DNA from: Synaphobranchus kaupii
Lineage: Eukaryota; Chordata; Actinopteri; Anguilliformes; Synaphobranchidae
Direction: 5' to 3'
Assembly (NCBI GenBank): GCA_029718625.1
Contig: JAINUF010000027.1
Coordinates: forward strand, 3,208,676 to 3,272,675
Length of the DNA: 64,000 nucleotides
Shown here: positions 45,025-56,039 of the stretch, piece after piece
Position numbering within the stretch: position 1 is the first letter of the stretch
How the letters are laid out: each line of letters begins with the position of its first letter
Made by a program: the position numbers and the translations under genes
Notes under the pieces: generated by a model
What the model was told of the DNA's origin: nothing
Database searches by the model: none
The model's input: the letters and a program-made list of their open reading frames with translations, nothing else

Positions 45025-46177
45025 TCTTTCTTGTCCTTTGGCTCTGTTTCTTCACTCTCTTCTGTCTTGTCCTTTGGCTCTGTTGCCTCAATCTCCTCTC
45101 TCTTGTCCTTTGGCTCTGTTGCCTCAATCTCTTCTCTCTTGTCCTTTAGCTCTCTTGCCTCACACTCATCTCTCTTGTCCTTTGTCTCTGTTTCTCCAAT
45201 TTCTGATCTCTGGTCCTTTGGCTCTGTTGCCTCACTCTCCTCTCTCTTGTCCTTTGGCTCTGTTGCCTCACTCTCCTCTCACTTGTCTTTCAATTCTGTT
45301 GCCTCACTCTGTTTCTTCACTCTCTTCTCTCTAGTCCTTCGGCTCTTGCCTCACTCTCCTCCCTCTTGTCCTTCGGCTCTATTGCCTCACTCTGTTTCTT
45401 TCTCTTCTCTCTTGTCCTTTGGCTCTGTTGCCTCACTCTCCTCTATCTTGTCCTTCGGCTCTGTTGCCTCACTCTCTTCTCTCTCGTCCTTTGGCTCTGT
45501 TGACTCACTCTCCTCTCTCTTGTCCTTCGGCTCTGTTTCTTCACTCTCTTCCCTCTCGTCCTTTGGCTCTGTTGCCTCACTCTCTTCTCTCTGGTCCTTT
45601 GGCTCTGTTGCCTCACTCTCCTCTCTCTTGTCCTTCGGCTCTTTTGCCTCACTTCTCTTCTCCCTGGTCCTTAGGCTCTGTTGCCTCACTCTCTTCTCTC
45701 TGGTCCTTTGGCTCTGTTGCCTCACTCTCCTCTCTCTTGTCCTTCGGCTCTGTTTCTTCACTCTCTTCTGGTCCTTTGGTTTTGTTGCCTCACTCTCCTC
45801 TCTCTTGTCCTTCGGCTCTGTTGCCTCACTCTCCTCTCTCTTGTCCTTAGGCTCTGTTGCCTCACTCTCCTCTCTCTTGTCCTTCGGCTCTGTTTCTTCA
45901 CTCTCTTCTCTCTGGGCCTTTGGCTCTGTTGCCTCACTCTCCTCTCTCTTGTCCTTCGGCTCTGTTGCCTCACTCTCTTCTCTTCTTGGTCCTTTGGCTC
46001 TGTTGCCTCACTCTCCTCTCTCTTGTCCTTCGGCTCTGTTTCTTCACTCTCCTCTCTCTTGTCCTTTGGCTCTGTTTCTTCACTCTCTTCTGTCTTGTCC
46101 TTTGGCTCTGTTGCCTCACTCTCCTCTCTCTTTGTCCTTCGGCTCTGTTGCCTCACTCTCCTTTCTCTTGTCCTTCG
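44437..46177. repeat. HOR segment equivalent to 27.07-28.79 kb
   Basis: It matches copy 1 of the macro-repeat at offset 17,352, then at 17,388 after one extra 36-bp unit near 45.24 kb. It holds the GTCC landmark at 44668 and the TTTCTCCAATTTC derivative near 45.19 kb. Small differences include CTCTAGTCC near 45.33 kb, CTCTATTGCC near 45.38 kb (CTCGATTGCC near 27.99 kb) and CTTTGTCCTTCGG near 46.13 kb (CTTTGTTCTTCAG near 28.74 kb). Confidence 0.8.
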
Positions 46178-47861
46178 GCTCTGTGGCATCACTCTCTTCT
46201 CTCTGGTCTTTTGGCTCTGTTGCCTCACTCTCCTCTCTCTTGTCCTTTGGCTCTGTTGCCTCAATCTCTTCTCTCTTGTCCTTTAGCTCTCTTGCCTCAC
46301 ACTCATCTCTCTTGTCCTTTGTCTCTGTTGCTCCAATTTCTTCCATCTCTGGATCTGTTGCCTCACTCTCCTCTCTCTTGTCCTTCGGCTCTGTTGCCTC
46401 ACTCTCCTCTCTCTTGTCCTTCGGCTCTGTTGCCTCACTCTCCTCTCTCTTGTGCTTCGGCTCTGTTGCCTCACTCTCCTCTCTCTTGTCCTTAGGCTGT
46501 GTTGCCTCACTCACCTCTCTCTTGTCCTTCGGCACTGTTGCCACACTCTGTTTCTTCACTCTCATCTCTCTTGTCCTTCGGCTCTGTTGCCTCACTCTCC
46601 TCTCTCTTGTCCTTCGGCTCTGTTGCCTCACTCTGTTTCTTCACTCTCTTCTCTCTTGTCCTTCAGCTGTGTTGCCTCACTCTCCTCTTTCTTGTCCTTC
46701 GGCTCTGTTGCCTCACTCTCCTCTTCTCTTGTCCTTCGGCTCTGTTGCCTCACTCTCCTCTCTCTTGTTCTTCGACTGTGTTGCCTCACTCTCCTCTCTC
46801 TTGTCCTTCGGCTCGGTTTCTTCACTCTCTTCTCTTTGGTCCTTTGGCTCTGTTGCCTCACTCTCCTCTCTCTTGTCCTTTGGCTCTGTTGCCTCGCTCT
46901 CCTCTCTCTTGTCCTTCGGCTCTGTTGCCTCACTCTCCTCTCTCTTGTCCTTCGGTCTCTGTTGCCTCACTGTCCTCTCTCTTGTCCTTAGGCTCTGTTG
47001 CCTCACTCACCTCTCTCTTGTCCTTCGGTTCTGTTGCCTCACTCTGTTTCTTCACTCTCATCTCTCTTGTCCTTCGGCTCTGTTGCCTCACTCACCTCTC
47101 TCTTGTCCTTCGGCTCTGTTGCCTCACTCTGTTTCTTCACTCTCATCTCTCTTGTCCTTCGGCTCTGTTGCCTCACTCTCCTCTCTCTTGTCCTTCGGCT
47201 CTGTTGCCTCACTCTCCTCTTTCTTGTCCTTCGGCTCTGTTGCCTCACTCTGTTTCTTCACTCTCTTCTCTCTTGTCCTTCAGCTGTGTTGCCTCACTCT
47301 CCTCTTTCTTGTCCTTCGGCTCTGTTGCCTCACTCTCCTCTCTCTTGTCCTTCGGCTGTGTTGCCTCACTCTCCTCTCTCTTGTCCTTCGGCTCTGTTGC
47401 CTCACTCTCCTCTCTCTTGTCCTTCGGCTCTGTTGCCTCACTGTCCTCTCTCTTGTCCTTAGGCTCTGTTGCCTCACTCACCTCTCTCTTGTCCTTCGGT
47501 TCTGTTGCCTCACTCTGTTTCTTCACTCTCATCTCTCTTGTCCTTTGGCTCTGTTGCCTCACTCACCTCTCTCTTGTCCTTCGGCTCTGTAGCCTCACTC
47601 TGTTTCTTCACTCTCATCTCTCTTGTCCTTCGGCTATGTTGCCTCACTCTCCTCTCTCTTGTCCTTCGGCTCTGTTGCCTCACTCTCCTCTTTCTTGTCC
47701 TTCGGCTCTGTTGCCTCACTCTGTTTCTTCACTCTCTTCTCTCTTGTCCTTCAGCTGTGTTGTCTCACTCTCCTCTTTCTTGTCCTTCGGCTCTGTTGCC
47801 TCACTCTCCTCTCTCTTGTCCTTCGGCTATGTTGCCTCACTCTCTTCTCTCTGGTCCTTTG
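46178..47861. repeat. 1,684-bp module, third copy
   Basis: It matches 28790-30473 at offset 17,388 and the following block at offset 1,684. It therefore belongs to the same duplicated pair carried along by the macro-duplication. A private CTCGGTTTCTTC near 46.81 kb is visible. It has the same B-type markers (CTCTGTGGCATC, GGCACTGTTGCCAC and CTCACTCACC). Confidence 0.83.
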
Positions 47862-49435
47862 GCTCTGTGGCATCACTCTCTTCTCTCTGGTCTTTTGGCT
47901 CTGTTGCCTCACTCTCCTCTCTCTTGTCCTTTGGCTCTGTTGCCTCAATCTCTTCTCTCTTGTCCTTTAGCTCTCTTGCCTCACACTCATCTCTCTTGTC
48001 CTTTGTCTCTGTTGCTCCAATTTCTTCCATCTCTGGATCTGTTGCCTCACTCTCCTCTCTCTTGTCCTTCGGCTCTGTTGCCTCACTCTCCTCTCTCTTG
48101 TCCTTCGGCTCTGTTGCCTCACTCTCCTCTCTCTTGTGCTTCGGCTCTGTTGCCTCACTCTCCTCTCTCTTGTCCTTAAGCTGTGTTGCCTCACTCACCT
48201 CTCTCTTGTCCTTCGGCACTGTTGCCACACTCTGTTTCTTCACTCTCATCTCTCTTGTCCTTCGGCTCTGTTGCCTCACTCTCCTCTCTCTTGTCCTTCG
48301 GCTCTGTTGCCTCACTCTGTTTCTTCACTCTCTTCTCTCTTGTCCTTCAGCTGTGTTGCCTCACTCTCCTCTTTCTTGTCCTTCGGCTCTGTTGCCTCAC
48401 TCTCCTCTTCTCTTGTCCTTCGGCTCTGTTGCCTCACTCTCCTCTCTCTTGTTCTTCGACTGTGTTGCCTCACTCTCCTCTCTCTTGTCCTTCGGCTCTG
48501 TTTCTTCACTCTCTTCTCTTTGGTCCTTTGGCTCTGTTGCCTCACTCTCCTCTCTCTTGTCCTTTGGCTCTGTTGCCTCGCTCTCCTCTCTCTTGTCCTT
48601 CGGCTCTGTTGCCTCACTCTCCTCTCTCTTGTCCTTCGGTCTCTGTTGCCTCACTGTCCTCTCTCTTGTCCTTAGGCTCTGTTGCCTCACTCACCTCTCT
48701 CTTGTCCTTCGGTTCTGTTGCCTCACTCTGTTTCTTCACTCTCATCTCTCTTGTCCTTCGGCTCTGTTGCCTCACTCACCTCTCTCTTGTCCTTCGGCTC
48801 TGTTGCCTCACTCTGTTTCTTCACTCTCATCTCTCTTGTCCTTCGGCTCTGTTGCCTCACTCTCCTCTCTCTTGTCCTTCGGCTCTGTTGCCTCACTCTC
48901 CTCTTTCTTGTCCTTCGGCTCTGTTGCCTCACTCTGTTTCTTCACTCTCTTCTCTCTTGTCCTTCAGCTGTGTTGCCTCACTCTCCTCTTTCTTGTCCTT
49001 CGGCTCTGTTGCCTCACTCTCCTCTCTCTTGTCCTTCGGCTGTGTTGCCTCACTCTCCTCTCTCTTGTCCTTCGGCTCTGTTGCCTCACTCTCCTCTCTC
49101 TTGTCCTTCGGCTCTGTTGCCTCACTGTCCTCTCTCTTGTCCTTAGGCTCTGTTGCCTCACTCACCTCTCTCTTGTCCTTCGGTTCTGTTGCCTCACTCT
49201 GTTTCTTCACTCTCATCTCTCTTGTCCTTTGGCTCTGTTGCCTCACTCACCTCTCTCTTGTCCTTCGGCTCTGTAGCCTCACTCTGTTTCTTCACTCTCA
49301 TCTCTCTTGTCCTTCGGCTATGTTGCCTCACTCTCCTCTCTCTTGTCCTTCGGCTCTGTTGCCTCACTCTCCTCTTTCTTGTCCTTCGGCTCTGTTGCCT
49401 CACTCTGTTTCTTCACTCTCATCTCTCTTGTCCTT
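47862..49435. repeat. 1,684-bp module, fourth copy (partial)
   Basis: It matches 30474-32047 at offset 17,388 and 46178 onward at offset 1,684. A CCTTAAGCTGTG variant at about 48.18 kb is private to this copy. It ends near 49.43 kb, where the array repeats a CTCACTCACC and CTCTGTAGCC pair before passing into C-type monomers. Confidence 0.83.
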
Positions 49436-51372
49436 TGGCTCTGTTGCCTCACTCACCTCTCTCTTGTCCTTCGGCTCTGTAGCCTCACTCTGTTTCTTCA
49501 CTCTCTTCTCTCTTGTCCTTCAGCTGTGTTGCCTCACTCTCCTCTTTCTTGTCCTTCGGCTCTGTTGCCTCACTCTCCTCTCTCTTGTCCTTCGGCTATG
49601 TTGCCTCACTCTCTTCTCTCTGGTCCTTTGGCTCTGTTGCCTCGCTCTCCTCTCTCTTGTCCTTTGGCTCTGTTGCCTCACTCTCCTCTTTCTTGTCCTT
49701 CGGCTCTGTTGCCTCACTCTCCTTCTCTCTGTTCCTTCGGCTCTGTTGCCTCACTCTCCTCTCTCTTGTCCTTTGGCTCTGTTTCTTCACTCTCTTCTCT
49801 CTGGTCCTTTGGCTCTGTTGCCTCACTCTCCTCTCTCTTGTCCTTCGGCTCTGTTGGCTCACTCTGTTTCTTCACTCTCTTCTCTCTTGTCCTTCGGCTC
49901 TGTTGCCTCACTCTCCTCTCTCTTGTCCTTCGGGTCTGTTTGCCTCACTCTCCTCTCTCTTGTCCTTAGGCTCTGTTGCCTCACTCTGTTTCTTCACTCT
50001 CATCTCTCTTGTCCTTCGGCTCTGTTGCCTCACTCTCTTCTCTCTTGTCCTTCGGCTCTGTTGCCTCACTCTGTTTCTTCACTCTCTTCTATCTTGTCCT
50101 TCGGCTCTGTTGCCTCACTCTTTCTTGTCCTTTGGCTCTGTTTCTTCACTCTCTTCTGTCTTGTCCTTTGGCTCTGTTGCCTCACTCTCCTCTCACTTGT
50201 CCTTTGGCTCTGTTCCCTCACTGTGTTTCTTCACTCTCTTCTTCTTGTCCTTCGGCTCTGTTGCCTCCCTCTCCTCTCTCTTGTCCTTCGGCTCTGTTGC
50301 CTCACTCTCCTCTCCCTTGTCCTTCGGCTCTGTTGCCTCACTCTCTTCTGTCTGGTCCTTTGGCTCTGTTGCCTCACTCTGTTTCTTCACTCTCTTCTCT
50401 CTTGTCCTTCGGCTCTGTTGCCTCACTCTTTCTTGTCCTTTGGCTCTGTTTCTTCACTCTCTTCTGTCTTGTCCTTCGGCTCTGTTTCTTCACTGTCATC
50501 CTCTTTCCTTTGGCTCTGTTTTCTCACTGTACTCTCTCTTGTCCTTTGGCTCTGTTGCCTCACTCTCCTCTCACTTGTCCTTTGGCTCTGTTGCCTCACT
50601 CTGTTTCTTCACTCTCTTCTTCTTGTCCTTCGGCTCTGTTGCCTCCCTCTCCTCTCTCTTGTCCTTCGGCTCTGTTGCCTCACTCTCCTCTCCCTTGTCC
50701 TTCGGCTCTGTTGCCTCACTCTCTTCTGTCTGGTCCTTTGGCTCTGTTGCCTCACTCTCCTCTCTCTTGTCCTTCGGCTCTGTTGGCTCACTCTGTTTCT
50801 TCACTCTCTTCTCTCTTGTCCTTCGGCTCTGTTGCCTCACTCTTTCTTGTCCTTTGGCTCTGTTTCTTCACTCTCTTCTGTCTTGTCCTTCGGCTCTGTT
50901 TCTTCACTGTCATCCTCTTTCCTTTGGCTCTGTTTTCTCACTGTACTCTCTCTTGTCCTTTGGCTCTGTTGCCTCATTCTCCTCTCTCTTGTCCTTCGGC
51001 TCTGTTGCCTCACTCTGTTTCTTCACTCTCTTCTCTCTTGTCCTTCGGCTCTGTTGCCTCACTCTCCTCTCTCTTGTCCTTCGGCTCTGTTGCCTCACTC
51101 TCTTCTCTCTCGTTCTTTGGCTCTGTTGCCTCACTCTCTTCTCTCTCGTCCGTTGGCTCTGTTGCCTCACTCTCCTCTCTCTTGTCCTTTGGCTCTTTTT
51201 CTTCACTCTCTTCTCTCTGGTCCTTTGGCTCTGTTGCCTCACTCTCCTCTCTCTTGTCCTTTGGCTGTCTTTCTTCACTCTCTTCTGTCTTGTCCTTTGG
51301 CTCTGTTTCTTCAATCTCCTCTCTCTTGTCCTTCGGCTCTGTTGCCTCGCTCTGTTTCTTCACTCTCTTCTC
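49436..51372. repeat. C-type HOR module, first occurrence
   Basis: New monomer variants appear: CTCCTTCTCTCTGTTCC, CTCTGTTGGCTCAC, TTCGGGTCTGTTTGCC, CTTCTTCTTGTCC, CTCTCCCTTG, GTCATCCTCTTTCC (50495 and 50909) and CTGTACTCTC. An internal repeat at offset 378 places 50193-50426 against 50571-50804. The start (49.52-49.91 kb) matches 56.28-56.67 kb at offset 6,761. Positions 50193 onward match 56990 onward at offset 6,797, which is 36 bp more. The end (51.1-51.37 kb) carries CTCTCGTCCGTTGG and GGCTCTTTTTCTTC monomers. Confidence 0.8.
50495..50513. repeat. Landmark GTCATCCTCTTTCCTTTGG of the distal C-type HOR (first of 10 copies)
   Basis: A 34-bp variant monomer (CTGTTTCTTCACT, then GTCATCCTCTTTCCTTTGG) was found only in the last quarter of the window. 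Copies start at 50495, 50909, 57292, 59058, 59545, 60389, 61008, 61495, 62339 and 63984. It is followed by CTCTGTTTTCTCACTG, then TACTCTCTCTTG. It defines the C-type module, which also carries CTTCTTCTTGTCC and CTCTCCCTTGTCC monomers not noticed in the first 49 kb. Confidence 0.9.
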
Positions 51373-52746
51373 TCTTGTCCTTCGGCTCTGTTGCCTCACT
51401 CTTTCTTGTCCTTTGGCTCTGTTTCTTCACTCTCTTCTGTCCTGTCCTTCGGCTCTGTTTCTTCACTCTCCTCTCTCTTGTCCTTTGGCTCTGTTTCTTC
51501 ACTCTCTTCTCTTTGGTCCTTTGGCTCTGTTGCCTCACTCTCCTCTCTCTTGTCCTTTGGCTCTGTTGCCTCGCTCTCCTCTCTCTTGTCCTTCGGCTCT
51601 GTTGCCTCACTCTCCTCTCTCTTGTCCTTCGACTCTGTTGCCTCACTCTCTTCTCTCTTGTCCTTCGGCTCTGTTGCCTCACTCTCCTCTCTCTTGTCCT
51701 TCGGTTCTGTTGCCTCACTCTCCTCTCTCTTGTCCTTAGGCTCTGTTGCCTCACTCTCCTCTCTCTTGTCCTTCGGCTCTGTTGCCTCACTCTCCTTTCT
51801 CTTGTCCTTCGACTCTGTTGCCTCACTCTTTCTTGTCCTTTGGCTCTGTTTCTTCACTCTCTTCTGTCTTGTCCTTTGGCTCTGTCGCCTCAATCTCCTC
51901 TCTCTTGTCCTTTGGCTCTGTTGCCTCAATCTCTTCTCTCTTGTCCTTTGGCTCTGTTGCCTGACACTCATCTCTCTTGTCCTTTGTCTCTGTTTCTTCC
52001 ATCTCTTCTCTCTGGTCCTTTGGCTCTGTTGCCTCACTCTCCTCTCTCTTGTCCTTCGGCTCTGTTGCCTCACTCTCCTCTCTCTTGTCCTTCTGCTCTG
52101 TTGCCTCACTCTCCTCTCTCTTGTCCTTCGACTCTGTTGCCTCACTCTCTTCTCTCTTGTCCTTCGGCTCTGTTGCCTCACTCTCCTCTCTCTTGTCCTT
52201 CGGTTCTGTTGCCTCACTCTCCTCTCTCTTGTACTTAGGCTCTGTTGCCTCACTCTCCTCTCTCTTGTCCTTCGGCCCTGTTGCCTCACTCTCCTCTCTT
52301 TTGTCCTTCGGCTCTGTTGCCTCACTCTTTCTTGTCCTTTGGCTCTGTTTCTTCACTCTCTTCTGTCTTGTCCTTTGGCTCTGTTGCCTCAATCTCCTCT
52401 CTCTTGTCCTTTGGCTCTGTTGCCTCAATCTCTTCTCTCTTGTCCTTTAGCTCTCTTGCCTCACACTCATCTCTCTTGTCCTTTGTCTCTGTTTCTCCAA
52501 TTTCTGATCTCTGGTCCTTTGGCTCTGTTGCCTCACTCTCCTCTCTCTTGTCCTTTGGCTCTGTTGCCTCACTCTCCTCTCACTTGTCTTTCGATTCTGT
52601 TGCCTCACTCTGTTTCTTCACTCTCTTCTCTCTTGTCCTTCGGCTCTTGCCTCACTCTCCTCCCTCTTGTCCTTCGGCTCTATTGCCTCACTCTGTTTCT
52701 TTCTCTTCTCTCTTGTCCTTTGGCTCTGTTGCCTCACTCTCCTCTA
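51373..52746. repeat. 1,374-bp tandem duplication, copy 1
   Basis: Positions 51373-52776 match 52747-54150 at offset 1,374. Both copies carry CTGTCCTGTCC (about 51.44 and 52.81 kb), CTCCTTTCTCTTG, CTGTCGCCTCAATC, the GTCC landmark (51969 and 53343), CTTCTGCTC, TTGTACTTAGG and GGCCCTGTTGCC. Much of the block matches 27.0-28.1 and 44.4-45.5 kb, so an older B-type segment reappears inside C-type sequence. Confidence 0.87.
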
Positions 52747-54120
52747 TCTTGTCCTTCGGCTCTGTTGCCTCACTCTTTCTTGTCCTTTGGCTCTGTTTCT
52801 TCACTCTCTTCTGTCCTGTCCTTCGGCTCTGTTTCTTCACTCTCCTCTCTCTTGTCCTTTGGCTCTGTTTCTTCACTCTCTTCTCTTTGGTCCTTTGGCT
52901 CTGTTGCCTCACTCTCCTCTCTCTTGTCCTTTGGCTCTGTTGCCTCGCTCTCCTCTCTCTTGTCCTTCGGCTCTGTTGCCTCACTCTCCTCTCTCTTGTC
53001 CTTCGACTCTGTTGCCTCACTCTCTTCTCTCTTGTCCTTCGGCTCTGTTGCCTCACTCTCCTCTCTCTTGTCCTTCGGTTCTGTTGCCTCACTCTCCTCT
53101 CTCTTGTCCTTAGGCTCTGTTGCCTCACTCTCCTCTCTCTTGTCCTTCGGCTCTGTTGCCTCACTCTCCTTTCTCTTGTCCTTCGACTCTGTTGCCTCAC
53201 TCTTTCTTGTCCTTTGGCTCTGTTTCTTCACTCTCTTCTGTCTTGTCCTTTGGCTCTGTCGCCTCAATCTCCTCTCTCTTGTCCTTTGGCTCTGTTGCCT
53301 CAATCTCTTCTCTCTTGTCCTTTGGCTCTGTTGCCTGACACTCATCTCTCTTGTCCTTTGTCTCTGTTTCTTCCATCTCTTCTCTCTGGTCCTTTGGCTC
53401 TGTTGCCTCACTCTCCTCTCTCTTGTCCTTCGGCTCTGTTGCCTCACTCTCCTCTCTCTTGTCCTTCTGCTCTGTTGCCTCACTCTCCTCTCTCTTGTCC
53501 TTCGACTCTGTTGCCTCACTCTCTTCTCTCTTGTCCTTCGGCTCTGTTGCCTCACTCTCCTCTCTCTTGTCCTTCGGTTCTGTTGCCTCACTCTCCTCTC
53601 TCTTGTACTTAGGCTCTGTTGCCTCACTCTCCTCTCTCTTGTCCTTCGGCCCTGTTGCCTCACTCTCCTCTCTTTTGTCCTTCGGCTCTGTTGCCTCACT
53701 CTTTCTTGTCCTTTGGCTCTGTTTCTTCACTCTCTTCTGTCTTGTCCTTTGGCTCTGTTGCCTCAATCTCCTCTCTCTTGTCCTTTGGCTCTGTTGCCTC
53801 AATCTCTTCTCTCTTGTCCTTTAGCTCTCTTGCCTCACACTCATCTCTCTTGTCCTTTGTCTCTGTTTCTCCAATTTCTGATCTCTGGTCCTTTGGCTCT
53901 GTTGCCTCACTCTCCTCTCTCTTGTCCTTTGGCTCTGTTGCCTCACTCTCCTCTCACTTGTCTTTCGATTCTGTTGCCTCACTCTGTTTCTTCACTCTCT
54001 TCTCTCTTGTCCTTCGGCTCTTGCCTCACTCTCCTCCCTCTTGTCCTTCGGCTCTATTGCCTCACTCTGTTTCTTTCTCTTCTCTCTTGTCCTTTGGCTC
54101 TGTTGCCTCACTCTCCTCTA
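52747..54120. repeat. 1,374-bp tandem duplication, copy 2
   Basis: The match continues about 30 bp, to 54150. Copy 1 turns back into its own start at the CTCTATCTTG monomer (52741), while copy 2 continues into the normal successor (CTCTCGTCC, 37-bp and CTTCTCCTTGG units) as at 45.44 kb. This shows which junction is the secondary one. Confidence 0.86.
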
Positions 54121-56039
54121 TCTTGTCCTTCGGCTCTGTTGCCTCACTCTCTTCTCTCTCGTCCTTTGGCTCTGTTGACTCACTCTCCTCTCTCTTGTCC
54201 TTCGGCTCTGTTTCTTCACTCTCTTCCCTCTCGTCCTTTGGCTATGTTGCCTCACTCTCTTCTCTCTGGTCCTTTGGCTCTGTTGCCTCACTCTCCTCTC
54301 TCTTGTCCTTCGGCTCTTTTGCCTCACTTCTCTTCTCCTTGGTCCTTAGGCTCTGTTGCCTCACTCTCTTCTCTCTGGTCCTTTGGCTCTGTTGCCTCAC
54401 TCTCCTCTCTCTTGTCCTTCGGCTCTGTTTCTTCACTCTCTTCTGGTCCTTTGGTTTTGTTGCCTCACTCTCCTCTCTCTTGTCCTTCGGCTCTGTTGCC
54501 TCACTCTCCTCTCTCTTGTCCTTAGGCTCTGTTGCCTCACTCTCCTCTCTTCTTGGTCCTTTGGCTCTGTTGCCTCACTCTCCTCTCTCTTGTCCTTCGG
54601 CTCTGTTTCTTCACTCTCCTCTCTCTTGTCCTTTGGCTCTGTTTCTTCACTCTCTTCTGTCTTGTCCTTTGGCTCTGTTGCCTCACTCTCCTCTCTCTTT
54701 GTCCTTCGGCTCTGTTGCCTCACTCTCCTTTCTCTTGTCCTTCGGCTCTGTGGCATCACTCTCTTCTCTCTGGTCTTTTGGCTCTGTTGCCTCACTCTCC
54801 TCTCTCTTGTCCTTTGGCTCTGTTGCCTCAATCTCTTCTCTCTTGTCCTTTAGCTCTCTTGCCTCACACTCATCTCTCTTGTCCTTTGTCTTTGTTGCTC
54901 CAATTTCTTCCATCTCTGGATCTGTTGCCTCACTCTCCTCTCTCTTGTCCTTCGGCTCTGTTGCCTCACTCTCCTCTCTCTTGTCCTTCGGCTCTGTTGC
55001 CTCACTCTCCTCTCTCTTGTGCTTCGGCTCTGTTGCCTCACTCTCCTCTCTCTTGTCCTTAGGCTGTGTTGCCTCACTCACCTCTCTCTTGTCCTTCGGC
55101 TCTGTTGCCACACTCTGTTTCTTCACTCTCATCTCTCTTGTCCTTCGGCTCTGTTGCCTCACTCTGTTTCTTCAGTCTCTTCTCTCTTGTCCTTCAGCTG
55201 TGTTGCCTCACTCTCCTCTTTCTTGTCCTTCGGCTCTGTTGCCTCACTCTCCTCTTCTCTTGTCCTTCGGCTCTGTTGCCTCACTCTCCTCTCTCTTGTT
55301 CTTCGACTGTGTTGCCTCACTCTCCTCTCTCTTGTCCTTCGGCTCTGTTTCTTCACTCTCTTCTCTTTGGACCTTTGGCTCTGTTGCCTCACTCTCCTCT
55401 CTCTTGTCCTTTGGCTCTGTTGCCTCGCTCTCCTCTCTCTTGTCCTTCGGCTCTGTTGCCTCACTCTCCTCTCTCTTGTCCTTCGGCTCTGTTGCCTCAC
55501 TGTCCTCTCTCTTGTCCTTAGGCTCTGTTGCCTCACTCACCTCTCTCTTGTCCTTCGGTTCTGTTGCCTCACTCTGTTTCTTCACTCTCATCTCTCTTGT
55601 CCTTCGGCTCTGTTGCCTCACTCACCTCTCTCTTGTCCTTCGGCTCTGTTGCCTCACTCTGTTTCTTCACTCTCATCTCTCTTGTCCTTCGGCTCTGTTG
55701 CCTCACTCTCCTCTCTCTTGTCCTTCGGCTCTGTTGCCTCACTCTCCTCTTTCTTGTCCTTCGGCTCTGTTGCCTCACTCTGTTTCTTCACTCTCTTCTC
55801 TCTTGTCCTTCAGCTGTGTTGCCTCACTCTCCTCTTTCTTGTCCTTCGGCTCTGTTGCCTCACTCTCCTCTCTCTTGTCCTTCGGCTGTGTTGCCTCACT
55901 CTCCTCTCTCTTGTCCTTCGGCTCTGTTGCCTCACTCTCCTCTCTCTTGTCCTTCGGCTCTGTTGCCTCACTGTCCTCTCTCTTGTCCTTAGGCTCTGTT
56001 GCCTCACTCACCTCTCTCTTGTCCTTCGGTTCTGTTGCC
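54121..56039. repeat. B-type segment equivalent to 45.45-47.51 kb
   Basis: It matches the second macro-repeat at offsets falling from about 8,675 to 8,567 and then 8,530. The falls of 108 and 37 bp mark lost monomers. It contains CTCTGTGGCATC near 54.75 kb and the TTGCTCCAATTTC derivative near 54.9 kb (here preceded by GTCTTTG). It has GGCTCTGTTGCCAC where other copies have GGCACTG. Confidence 0.78.

Larger units (their letters stand above)
36307..49435. repeat. Macro-repeat of about 15.1 kb, copy 2 (rearranged)
   Basis: This copy follows the order of copy 1 from the GACC landmark (36377, equivalent to 21233) to the TTGCTCCAATTTC modules ending near 49.43 kb. It has gained a 2,038-bp tandem copy (37.4-41.5 kb), a 1,583-bp partial copy with 273-bp units (42-43.8 kb), a 108-bp triplet (44.2-44.4 kb) and one extra 36-bp unit near 45.24 kb. 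It lacks the 1,521-bp duplication of copy 1. It ends at a junction with the C-type module. Confidence 0.72.

Noticed and set aside
40112..45334. Giant + strand protein (1,740 codons)
   Set aside because: All + frames of the consensus are stop-free for compositional reasons. The frame changes reading of the same repeat at each length variant, and there is no domain, signal or unique sequence.
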